DNA of 64,000 bases from Ignavibacteriae bacterium HGW-Ignavibacteriae-1. GTDB taxonomy: Bacteria; Bacteroidota; Ignavibacteria; Kapaibacteriales; UBA2268. Where the stretch lies: assembly GCA_002839825.1 (NCBI GenBank), contig PGYU01000009.1, forward strand, positions 1 to 64,000, written 5' to 3'. This document shows positions 8,690-16,357 of the stretch, piece after piece. The translations under genes and the position numbers were made by a program. How positions within the stretch are numbered: position 1 is the stretch's first letter; every line of letters begins with the position of its first letter. The notes beneath the pieces are model-generated. The model saw only the letters and a list, made by a program, of their open reading frames with translations. It had not been told where the DNA came from and searched no databases.

Positions 8690-9036
8690 TGGGTTTTTGG
8701 GGCTCGGGGCTTTTACCACGAAGTGGTAAAATATCTATAAAACAATGGATTTAGGTGTGGTCGCTTTTACCACGAAGTGGTTAAATATGAATAACCCCGT
8801 ATGAAATGCGGGGAAAGAAACATCGCGACATTTTCAAACCACGAAGTGGTTAAAGATCTATAACAACAATGGATTTCAGTGTGGGGCTTTTACCACAAAG
8901 TGGTTAAATATTAATAACCCCGTATGAAATGCGGGGTAAGAAATTGCGACATATTCAACAAGCCCGAAGGGCTTGAATATCTCTAATAAAACATACAACC
9001 TTCCGAAGGTTCCAAACCTTCGGAAGGTTTTTTTGT
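8690..9036. repeat. GAA-loop hairpin repeat array, copy C (longest)
   Basis: Two and a half rounds of the modular array. Hairpins: TTTTACCAC-GAA-GTGGTAAAA (8711-8731), ACCAC-GAA-GTGGT (8769-8781), CCCCG-TATGAAATG-CGGGG (8795-8813), ACCAC-GAA-GTGGT (8838-8850), a variant with loop AAA (8892-8904), CCCCG/CGGGG again (8918-8936), CAAGCCC-GAA-GGGCTTG (8959-8975), and the long terminal hairpin (8997-9029). Linkers such as TTAAATATnAATAA and ACAATGGATTT are also repeated. No gene is seen between 8646 and 9204. Confidence 0.9.
8997..9036 (+). terminator. Strong hairpin terminator ending array C
   Basis: A perfect 15-bp stem, AACCTTCCGAAGGTT (8997-9011) with AACCTTCGGAAGGTT (9015-9029), a CCA loop, and a run of seven T. 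Each arm is itself nearly palindromic, so a cruciform is also possible. It would terminate transcription coming from the subtilase gene. Confidence 0.75.
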
Positions 9037-9204
9037 TATATTTTCAAAACCCTTCATTATGTTGTGAAACTTTTCTCGCAAAAGCATCAGAATTATGAAT
9101 TTTGTGTCATAATCATTTTGTTTTGTGCCGTCTTTTTTTATTAGCAAAAAAAGTCGTAATTTAGTAGTGTTAAATGAATTACATAAACATTGCATAGTAA
9201 CAAT

Positions 9205-10083
9205 ATGAACAAAATATTAGAAGCGAAATTTATAGGACCGGACATCAAATTATTCAAAATTGATGCTCCAAAGATTGCCCTCAAGCAGAAAGCCGGGCAA
9301 TTCATTATTCTTAGAATCGCCGAAAATGGCGAACGAATCCCCCTTACCATTGCTGATTCGGACAAAACTGAAGGCTGGATTACATTAATCGTCCAAGGAA
9401 TTGGCGCTACTACAAAGGCGTTAAACCAACTTGAAGCAGGCGATTTTGTCCGCGACCTCGTTGGTCCTCTCGGGCAAGCCTCGCACATCGAAAACTTCGG
9501 AACGGCTGTCAGTATCGGCGGCGGTGTTGGAACAGCGATTGCTTATCCAACTGCAAAGGCACTCAAAGAAGCGGGTAATAAGGTCATTTCGATAATCGGC
9601 GGCAGAAGCAAACAGCACGTGATTCTTGAAAATGAACTTGCAGCAACCTCTGATGAAGTTTATCCTTGTACAGATGACGGTTCCTACGGTTTCCATGGAT
9701 TTGTTACCCAAAAGTTGCAGCAATTGATTGATAGTGGCGAAAAAATTGATTTCGTTCTCGCGATTGGTCCTATTCCGATGATGTCGGCGGTGGCTGAAGT
9801 TACTCGCCCACATGGAATTAAAACAGTTGTGAGCCTCAATCCGGTAATGGTTGATGGCACCGGAATGTGCGGTGGTTGCAGAGCTTACGTTGACGGTAAA
9901 CAAGTTTTCGTCTGTGTTGACGGTCCTGAATTTGACGCACACCTTGTTGATTTCAAAATTTTACAACAACGCAATAGAACATACGGTATCCAAGAACAAG
10001 CCGCTTTGGAAGCACATATGTGTAATATTGATGTAGTTTATAACGAAGAATTAAAAAATAAAAAAATAGCGGAGTCTATATAA
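9205..10083 (+). CDS. NfnA/SudB-like FAD/NAD-binding iron-sulfur oxidoreductase subunit
   Basis: 292 residues from the ATG at 9205; a TTG at 9190 would add five residues and is less likely. An N-terminal FAD-binding barrel (GQFIILR, RIPLTIAD) is followed by an NAD-binding domain (SIGGGVGTAIAYP). A [2Fe-2S] site of the dihydroorotate-dehydrogenase-electron-transfer type lies at Cys222, Cys225 and Cys237 (MCGGCR...FVCVDGPEFD). This family makes the small subunit of electron-bifurcating NfnAB or of sulfide dehydrogenase. The next gene starts directly after its stop and encodes the matching large subunit, so this is a two-gene operon in central redox metabolism. Confidence 0.9.
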   Translation: MNKILEAKFIGPDIKLFKIDAPKIALKQKAGQFIILRIAENGERIPLTIADSDKTEGWITLIVQGIGATTKALNQLEAGDFVRDLVGPLGQASHIENFGTAVSIGGGVGTAIAYPTAKALKEAGNKVISIIGGRSKQHVILENELAATSDEVYPCTDDGSYGFHGFVTQKLQQLIDSGEKIDFVLAIGPIPMMSAVAEVTRPHGIKTVVSLNPVMVDGTGMCGGCRAYVDGKQVFVCVDGPEFDAHLVDFKILQQRNRTYGIQEQAALEAHMCNIDVVYNEELKNKKIAESI

Positions 10084-11508
10084 ATGGCTGATTTGAAAAC
10101 TAAAGAGAGAATGCAAATTCCCAGGCACGATATGCCTGAGCAAGAACCACACGAGAGAGCAGCGAATTTTGAAGAAGTAAATTTGGGCTATTCGATTGAA
10201 ATCGCCATGGAAGAAGCCGAAAGGTGTATCAGATGCAAAAATCCTGTTTGCGTGGATGGTTGCCCTGTTTCGGTGAAAATACCGGAATTTATCAAAATGA
10301 TTGCCGATGGAAAATTTGACGAAGCTGCTGAAATTTTGAAAACCGATAACGCACTTCCGGCAGTTTGCGGGCGCGTTTGTCCACAAGAAGAACAATGCGA
10401 AGCTGTTTGCGTGCTTGCCAAAAAGGGCAAACCGGTTGCAATTGGATATTTGGAACGCTTTGCGGCAGATTGGCAACGCAACCACTCAAATTTGAAACAT
10501 GTTCACGTTCAGGAAAAAACAGGCAAGAAGGTAGCAATCGTGGGTGGTGGTCCGGCAGGACTCAGTTGTGCCGGAGATTTAATCCAAATGGGACACGACG
10601 TCACAGTTTTCGAAGCGCTCCACGAAATTGGCGGTGTGCTTGTATATGGAATTCCCGAATTTAGATTACCAAAAGAAATTGTGCGCGCCGAAGTTGATGC
10701 TTTGCATGAGCTTGGCGTTGAATTTGTCACAAATTACGTAATCGGGTTGACCGAAACTATCGAAGAGCTTCAAGCCCGTTTCGATGCGATATTTATCGGT
10801 GTCGGTGCAGGTTTACCGTATTTTCTAAATGTTCCGGGTGAGCATTTGAACGGTGTTTACTCGTCTAACGAATTTTTGACACGAGTGAATTTGATGAAAG
10901 CCTATGATTTCCCGAATAATGTAACTCCAATTTATGATTTGAAAGATAAAAATGTGGCAGTTTTCGGTGGTGGAAACACTGCGATGGATGCCGTTAGGAC
11001 TTCAAAACGCATGGGTGCCAAACGTGCGATGATTTGCTATCGCCGTACCGAAAAGGAAATGCCTGCCAGAGTTGAAGAAATCAAACACGCCAAAGAAGAA
11101 GGCATAGAATTTATGCTACTTGTGGCGCCCTTGGAACTTGTGGGCGATGACAATGGCGTACTCAGAGCCATCAAATTACAACAAATGGAACTTGGCGAAC
11201 CTGACAGTTCAGGGCGTCGCCGTCCCGTGCCTATCAAAGATGCTATCGAGGAAATCCCTGTTGATGCAGTAGTAATTGCTATCGGCAATGGCTCAAATCC
11301 AATTATCAGCCAGACAACCCCTGAACTCATCGTAAATAAATGGGGAAATATTTTGGTTGATGAATCAAATATGAAAACTAACATGAAGGGCATTTTTGCA
11401 GGTGGTGATATTGTAACGGGTGGTGCAACGGTAATTCTCGCTATGGGTGCCGGCAGAACGGCCTCTAAAGCCATTGACGAATACTTGAAAAATCCTGAAA
11501 CTTGGTAA
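10084..11508 (+). CDS. NfnB / NADPH-dependent glutamate synthase-like flavoprotein
   Basis: 474 residues, the usual length for this family. N-terminal cysteines for [4Fe-4S] binding are at 48, 51, 56, 60 and 95, 99, 105, 109. An FAD-binding GGGPAGLSCAG motif follows near residue 155, an NADPH-binding FGGGNTAMDA motif near 295, and a GDIVTGGATVI C-terminal FAD motif. Homologues are annotated either as homotetrameric glutamate synthase (GltA) or as NfnB. The adjacent NfnA-like gene (stop and start codons abut) favours NfnB, which couples NADH, NADPH and ferredoxin. A clear terminator follows at 11532. Confidence 0.88.
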   Translation: MADLKTKERMQIPRHDMPEQEPHERAANFEEVNLGYSIEIAMEEAERCIRCKNPVCVDGCPVSVKIPEFIKMIADGKFDEAAEILKTDNALPAVCGRVCPQEEQCEAVCVLAKKGKPVAIGYLERFAADWQRNHSNLKHVHVQEKTGKKVAIVGGGPAGLSCAGDLIQMGHDVTVFEALHEIGGVLVYGIPEFRLPKEIVRAEVDALHELGVEFVTNYVIGLTETIEELQARFDAIFIGVGAGLPYFLNVPGEHLNGVYSSNEFLTRVNLMKAYDFPNNVTPIYDLKDKNVAVFGGGNTAMDAVRTSKRMGAKRAMICYRRTEKEMPARVEEIKHAKEEGIEFMLLVAPLELVGDDNGVLRAIKLQQMELGEPDSSGRRRPVPIKDAIEEIPVDAVVIAIGNGSNPIISQTTPELIVNKWGNILVDESNMKTNMKGIFAGGDIVTGGATVILAMGAGRTASKAIDEYLKNPETW

Positions 11509-11531
11509 GTATAAAAAAACAATTATTTTAC

Positions 11532-11570
11532 AAAGGCAATTCATTTAATTATGAATTGCCTTTTTTTTTA
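11532..11570 (+). terminator. Rho-independent terminator after the NfnAB-like operon
   Basis: Stem AAAGGCAATTCAT with ATGAATTGCCTTT, a six-base TTAATT loop, and a run of nine T. It lies 24 bp after the stop codon of the large flavoprotein subunit. Confidence 0.9.
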
Positions 11571-11590
11571 TTTGCATCGGATTTGAGCAG

Positions 11591-11749
11591 CTATTCAACA
11601 TCTGAATGACTTAACAGTTCTTCACCTTTTCACTCGGCAATCACGCGAAGATTCTCGATTTCCTCCAGGATTTCAATGTAATCGGACAAAGGCATCACGA
11701 CATCAGTTCTTTCGCCCTTATCGTTCGTTATGTACTTAACTTCAAGCAT
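11591..11749 (-). pseudogene. Solitary Phd/RelB-like antitoxin gene interrupted by an in-frame TGA
   Basis: Read on the minus strand, the frame from the ATG at 11749 gives 39 residues: MLEVKYITNDKGERTDVVMP, then LSDYIEILEEIENLRVIAE. This is the pattern of small antitoxins that begin M-x3-YITDEKGEKTxVVxP and have an E-rich helix. A TGA at 11632-11630 stops it, but the same frame then continues KGEELLSHSDVE to a TAG at 11593-11591. That tail is what an intact antitoxin of this family would have; a single CGA-to-TGA change explains it. No toxin gene is adjacent. It could be a decayed gene or a shorter functional protein. Confidence 0.7.
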
Positions 11750-11814
11750 TTTTCACAATTCCTTATCAAACAAACTAAGTTTATGGACACCAAAGCAAAA
11801 GTTTATTTTGCTGA

Positions 11815-13752
11815 CTAAAATCCCGTTCTGAATTCAACACCAAATCTCAACCAGCGACCCGGCAAATAAACATTGCCCAAATCCTGATATAATTTATTCA
11901 TAATATTTGATACTTCAGTAAACATTCTAATTTTATTCCAATCATAATACATTTTAAAGTCAATCAAAGTAATATCCTCGTAAGGTACTTCTTGCTCAAG
12001 TTTGTAATTGTAGAATGTGCCGACTCTGCTTTGATAGCTCAATCTGATGTCCATAAATAAATTTTCAATAAAATTAAATTGCGAACTAATTGCAAATTTG
12101 TGCTTCAGATGGTCAAGATTATAAAATGATAAATATTCACCGCTTGATTTTTCAGAGTGTAAATATTGATAACTTAAATTAATGCCTGTCCAAAACTTTG
12201 GAATCTCATTAATATGATGCGGATAAATATTACTCGAGAAAGAAATCCCTGTGGTATTGACTTCGGAAACATTCATGGTCTGCCATAGCAATGTGTCAGA
12301 GAGCCGAGTCCAATCAATTAAATTTTCTCCCACTCTGGTAAAGACCGAAGCACTAAATCGCATAAAATCATTAAAATATTTCGCACCAACTTCATAAGTA
12401 TTTGCATTTTCAGGAATTAGCAATGGATTGCCTCTATTTGTCGGACCTTCGTAATATAAATCGGTAAAATTCGGCAAACGTGTTGATTGATTAATATTAC
12501 CGAATACAGCTAAATTAGAATTTATTTTATAATTTAAATCAATTCCAAAATATGTATTCCAATCCCAGTCTGAGTTCCAATTCATAAATACACCTGCCGA
12601 TGCAGTAAATTTATTATAACTCAAAGTGTGGTCCACAAATATTCCAATATTATTTCTGTTTGCCTCACGGGTGTAGAATTCATCGCTTACTCCACTAACA
12701 GCAATGGGTTCATCCATTAAATCGCCCAAAACGTTGCTCAGAATGCCTTCTTGCCTAATATCAGTTCCAATGCTTGTAATCCCGGGACTCCATTTAATAT
12801 TCAGCTTAAACAAACCGCCATAAATATTTGTTTTGTGATAATTATGTCCCGAATACCACTCTGCAGGATTATCCCTGAAAAGCTCGAATCTATCAGTGTG
12901 TTGGCGAGCATAAATATTTCCGGTGAGATTAATATCATGACCACTGCTGAATGATAATGCACCAAAAAGCCCCCGCACCGCTTCAAATTGATTAGGGAAA
13001 GCCGCTGTATAAAAGCTGTTTGCTCCAAATTCTTTGTCATTGTAGCCAATTTGAAGATTAAAATCAGCAATTTCAGTATTAAGACTTTGTTGAGAGAATA
13101 TATTTAAATTTTTAAAATCCGTATTATCAATATAGCCGTCTGATGCGGATTTTGAGACAGAGAAATAACTTTTTAATTTATTGATATTAAATGCTACCGA
13201 TGAGAAAACGCGATAGAAGCCAAATTCGCCACCATTCAAATTAACACGGAAATTATTACTTTCGGCATTTGTTGTGATAATATTAATTGCCCCCGTAAAA
13301 GCATTCACACCGAGAACACGTGCACCGGGACCTTCCAAAATTTCGATTCTTTCGATATCATAAATATCTATCGGCAAATTCATATTATGATGCCCGGTCT
13401 GAGGGTCATTTACGGGAATTCCATTGAGCAAAATCAGAGCTTGGTCGTAAGTGCCACCCCTGATGCCGATATCCGCCTGCACACTAATATTGCCGCGCTG
13501 CCTGACATCAACCGATGCAGTGTATTCGAGCAAATCTGACAAACTCTGCACTGGAGCAGACTCAATATCCGCCCTGCTTATGGTTTGGATGATACGAGCA
13601 TTTTCGGAGTATAGCGAAGGCGCTCTGTTAGCAGTCACTACGATTTCATCAGTACGGACAGAATCTAACGATGCTTTCACTACGACAGCATTTACAAATA
13701 CGAACAAGCAAAACAACAACAATATTTTCATAATCTTTAGAAATTTATTCAT
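11815..13752 (-). CDS. TonB-dependent outer-membrane receptor (BtuB-like)
   Basis: 645 residues. A signal peptide (about 1-27) precedes a TonB-box-like segment DEIVVTANR near residue 35. The plug domain (VQSLSDLLEYTASVDVRQRG, GIRGGTYDQALILLNGIPVN, RIEILEGPGARVLGVNAFTG) precedes a beta-barrel of about 480 residues ending in aromatic FRTGF, as expected for outer-membrane insertion. Size and plug sequence resemble vitamin B12 or siderophore receptors rather than SusC. No cobalamin riboswitch is visible in the short upstream region, and no partner ABC transporter is nearby, so the substrate is unknown. Confidence 0.9.
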   Translation of the reverse strand: MNKFLKIMKILLLFCLFVFVNAVVVKASLDSVRTDEIVVTANRAPSLYSENARIIQTISRADIESAPVQSLSDLLEYTASVDVRQRGNISVQADIGIRGGTYDQALILLNGIPVNDPQTGHHNMNLPIDIYDIERIEILEGPGARVLGVNAFTGAINIITTNAESNNFRVNLNGGEFGFYRVFSSVAFNINKLKSYFSVSKSASDGYIDNTDFKNLNIFSQQSLNTEIADFNLQIGYNDKEFGANSFYTAAFPNQFEAVRGLFGALSFSSGHDINLTGNIYARQHTDRFELFRDNPAEWYSGHNYHKTNIYGGLFKLNIKWSPGITSIGTDIRQEGILSNVLGDLMDEPIAVSGVSDEFYTREANRNNIGIFVDHTLSYNKFTASAGVFMNWNSDWDWNTYFGIDLNYKINSNLAVFGNINQSTRLPNFTDLYYEGPTNRGNPLLIPENANTYEVGAKYFNDFMRFSASVFTRVGENLIDWTRLSDTLLWQTMNVSEVNTTGISFSSNIYPHHINEIPKFWTGINLSYQYLHSEKSSGEYLSFYNLDHLKHKFAISSQFNFIENLFMDIRLSYQSRVGTFYNYKLEQEVPYEDITLIDFKMYYDWNKIRMFTEVSNIMNKLYQDLGNVYLPGRWLRFGVEFRTGF

Positions 13753-13763
13753 AAAACAAGGTG

Positions 13764-13771
13764 CAAATTTA
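13764..13771 (-). promoter_or_regulatory. Possible -7 box of the TonB receptor gene
   Basis: TAAATTTG on the minus strand matches the Bacteroidota -7 consensus TAnnTTTG and ends 12 bases before the ATG at 13752. No TTTG lies at the right distance upstream, so this is a partial match only. Confidence 0.35.
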
Positions 13772-13831
13772 CGAAATTATCTTGTAAATTGTACTTGATT
13801 TGGAATATTTATTAAATTATCTTCATAATTC

Positions 13832-13862
13832 ATTGTTTGATGATTTCAGTTTATTATATTTG
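13832..13862 (+). promoter_or_regulatory. Likely promoter of the DUF1801 gene
   Basis: TATATTTG at 13855-13862 matches the -7 consensus, with ATTG (three of four matches to the -33 box) 19 bases upstream at 13832-13835. The gene starts 34 bases downstream. Confidence 0.5.
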
Positions 13863-13896
13863 CAATGTAAACATTAATAATTAAAAATAGAAAAAT

Positions 13897-14265
13897 ATGG
13901 AAATAGAAGAATTTATAGAAAGTTTTGATGGAAATCAACGAGAGGTGATACAAATAATTCACAATCTGATGATTGAAATACCCGGAATTGACCCAAAAAT
14001 ACGGTTTAAAGTTCCCTTTTATTACCGCAAGACCTGGGTTTGCTACATGAATCCAATCAAAGGCAACGCTGTCGAATTATGTTTTGTCCGAGCAAAGGAA
14101 CTCGATTATTCGAAAAAATATTTAACTTTCGGCAAGAGAGTTCAAGTCGGCGGAATAATGATGACCAAACCTGACAAAATCGACCTACCCCTTATAGGCT
14201 TAATAGTCGAAGAAGCATTAGCACTCGACGAAAGCACACCCTACACATTCAAGAAGAAGAGGTGA
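13897..14265 (+). CDS. DUF1801 domain protein
   Basis: 122 residues. The sequence EFIESFDGNQREVIQIIHNL, the PGIDPKIRFKVPFYYRKTWV segment and the GKRVQVGGIM region match the DUF1801 (YdhG-like) fold, small cytosolic alpha/beta proteins of unproven function. It is a single-gene unit, followed by a structured inverted repeat. Confidence 0.8.
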   Translation: MEIEEFIESFDGNQREVIQIIHNLMIEIPGIDPKIRFKVPFYYRKTWVCYMNPIKGNAVELCFVRAKELDYSKKYLTFGKRVQVGGIMMTKPDKIDLPLIGLIVEEALALDESTPYTFKKKR

Positions 14266-14272
14266 GAGGAAT

Positions 14273-14309
14273 TCCCGTGCAGTCTTTGTAACAAAGACGG
14301 GGCGCGGGA
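14273..14309. other. Two-part hairpin downstream of the DUF1801 gene
   Basis: An inner perfect stem, GTCTTTG-TAA-CAAAGAC (14282-14298), is enclosed by an outer stem TCCCGTGC (14273-14280) and GCGCGGGA (14302-14309) with one T-G wobble. It starts 8 bp after the stop codon. There is no T run, so it is not a classical terminator; it may stabilise the 3' end. Confidence 0.55.
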
Positions 14310-14345
14310 TACATTGCTTATGATTTTCCTCTTGAATAATAAAAA

Positions 14346-15419
14346 TCAATTTGTAATTTTTAAAAGTTTTAATGATTTCTTATTTGTAATTTTGTAATTA
14401 TCCTCATTTTTGTCATATTCGAGTTGTTTCAAATTCAAAACATTATCATTGAACTTATAATGAAAATATTCATTATATCCATGTCCAGGCTCGATAATTT
14501 CAATATAATCGAAGGATATTGTATGAAATTCTAAACCAATCTTAAAATCTCTTATATTATAGTTCGATAAATGTATTTTATTCTTCGATATTATAACTGT
14601 ATCTTTACTTACTAAATCTAAATAATTACCTTCAAACAATTGCATACAAAATAAATTTTGTAGTAAACTATCATAATCTTGATAAATATTTGCAATCTTT
14701 ATATATTCAAATTCTTTAGAGATTGAATTGTCTTTTAGAAGTAATTGATTATTTTTATAACATAATTCTGTAAGATTATAATCATTCAATCTTAAACATT
14801 TCCTATCATTTCTAACAAAAAGACTATCAACAATGAAAAAAGATAATGCTCCTTCGGTTAAACTGCCGTAAAATAAGTTTAAAGTATCAGAAGTAAAGTG
14901 AAATGAAACAAGTGGATAATATTGCAAATTATCCATTTCATCATATATAGATTTTGTCTTACTAATATTCTCTAATAATGAATTATTAAACCAAGTTCCT
15001 TCAAGAATGTTATCATTTATTTTTTTCCCTTGCTCTATCATTTCTTTAAGTACTCCATCACCACTAACGTTTTCCAATATTTTCAAAGGTTTGGGTAGTT
15101 GATAAAAATCATTCTTGATAAAAAATATACGTTGATCAGGCAAAAACCCCAATTCTAAACTATCATTAAGAATGACTTTGTATAAAGCCGGTGGATACTT
15201 AGTTAGTCTATCCTTCTTGAATTCATCAGCTTCGTTAATTGATTCAATCACACCGAGTATCGTTTCTTCAGTTTCAATAACCTTTAAAGAATTCCAATAT
15301 GTTCCGTTGTAATCAACCTTTTGAATTTCGATTTTCTTAACTTCAAAATGAATCAAATCGACTTGACTACTGCAACCTTTAAGCAGAAACAATACTAATG
15401 TTAACATTATTAGTTTCAC
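14346..15419 (-). CDS. Lipoprotein of unknown function
   Basis: 357 residues. It has a short signal with a lipobox (LLKGC, Cys16). The remainder is rich in Asn, Lys, Leu and Ile, with many short beta-strand-like stretches and no motif I recognise. GC is visibly low. The next gene upstream is another lipoprotein in the same orientation, about 70 bp away, so the two may be co-transcribed. Confidence 0.7.
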   Translation of the reverse strand: MKLIMLTLVLFLLKGCSSQVDLIHFEVKKIEIQKVDYNGTYWNSLKVIETEETILGVIESINEADEFKKDRLTKYPPALYKVILNDSLELGFLPDQRIFFIKNDFYQLPKPLKILENVSGDGVLKEMIEQGKKINDNILEGTWFNNSLLENISKTKSIYDEMDNLQYYPLVSFHFTSDTLNLFYGSLTEGALSFFIVDSLFVRNDRKCLRLNDYNLTELCYKNNQLLLKDNSISKEFEYIKIANIYQDYDSLLQNLFCMQLFEGNYLDLVSKDTVIISKNKIHLSNYNIRDFKIGLEFHTISFDYIEIIEPGHGYNEYFHYKFNDNVLNLKQLEYDKNEDNYKITNKKSLKLLKITN

Positions 15420-15488
15420 TTAATTGCCTCCGTAAAATTCCACGAAGCCATTAACACTATCGAGTACAAGCAAAAAAGTATTATGATT

Positions 15489-16241
15489 TTAATTAAACGC
15501 ATTTTCGTCCGTTATCTTTTTATCTATATCAAAAATTATGTCAACTTTTACATTACACATTTCATTAATCACTAAAGACTGAAATTCACCAATTTTGAAT
15601 TCTGATAGAGGAAAAGTTTCATTTATGATCATATCCATTTTATCGGATGTAATTTTAAGAGTATCAATATGCTGAACAAATTTTTCTAAATGCTTGTGAA
15701 CTGAAATCACTTCTAATAATTGAACAAACTTGCTTTCTTTAATGATGGCTAATTTCATATGAGCAGTATATTGTACTGTATCAATTAATCGTTTTCTTAT
15801 TTCACCATTATTAATAAACTTTTTCGGAAAAGAAATAATAAATGTAGTTGATTCATTCGGCTTAATTCTCAAAAAATTAGGCATGCTGTCTGTTACTACG
15901 CCACCATTCATATGGCTTAAACTTGTAATGGAAATATTACGAGGGTAGATATAAATTGTATTATATATAAATGTGTTATCAAAAGTATTATCAGGAGAAG
16001 TAAACAACATTTCACCTAAACTACTTTGAATCTGGAAAAATGCTATCGGGATATATAAATTCTGCTTCTCCGAATTAGTGATTTTGCATTGCAGCAAAAT
16101 TATACTATCTAATTCAAAGGCAGATGATTCGCTTGAAAATTTTACAACCGTATCTTTATAAACTATATCTAAAACAATTTCAGTTTTATCATCACAAGAA
16201 ACGATAAACAGTCCAATTAATATTATTAAGATTTTATTCAT
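15489..16241 (-). CDS. Lipoprotein of unknown function
   Basis: 250 residues from MNKILIILIGLFIVSC, which gives a clean lipoprotein signal. A longer frame reaches 16301 but would put 20 hydrophilic residues before the signal, so the internal ATG is preferred. The body has alternating hydrophobic stretches that suggest a beta-sandwich, with no recognisable family motif. Confidence 0.7.
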   Translation of the reverse strand: MNKILIILIGLFIVSCDDKTEIVLDIVYKDTVVKFSSESSAFELDSIILLQCKITNSEKQNLYIPIAFFQIQSSLGEMLFTSPDNTFDNTFIYNTIYIYPRNISITSLSHMNGGVVTDSMPNFLRIKPNESTTFIISFPKKFINNGEIRKRLIDTVQYTAHMKLAIIKESKFVQLLEVISVHKHLEKFVQHIDTLKITSDKMDMIINETFPLSEFKIGEFQSLVINEMCNVKVDIIFDIDKKITDENAFN

Positions 16242-16299
16242 TTCCATCGTATTCCAATTTTTTAAATTGTCAGTTATTAGTTTCCCCCATCTCTTTAAC

Positions 16300-16338
16300 A
16301 ATGACGGGACAAGCTTATTTACTCCTCATCCCGTCATT
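16300..16338. other. Inverted repeat downstream of prkA
   Basis: A 10-bp perfect inverted repeat, AATGACGGGA (16300-16309) and TCCCGTCATT (16329-16338), with a 19-base loop, lies 19 bp past the prkA stop on the minus strand. There is no T run, so it may be an inefficient terminator or a 3' stabiliser. Confidence 0.45.
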
Positions 16339-16357
16339 TATTAAATATTAAGTGGCT

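Noticed and set aside
8690-9036. CRISPR array
   Set aside because: The repeats differ in sequence, have no unique spacers of constant length, and no cas genes are near.
13753-13896. Cobalamin riboswitch before the TonB receptor
   Set aside because: The upstream stretch is only about 145 bp shared with a divergent gene and shows no B12-box-like sequence.
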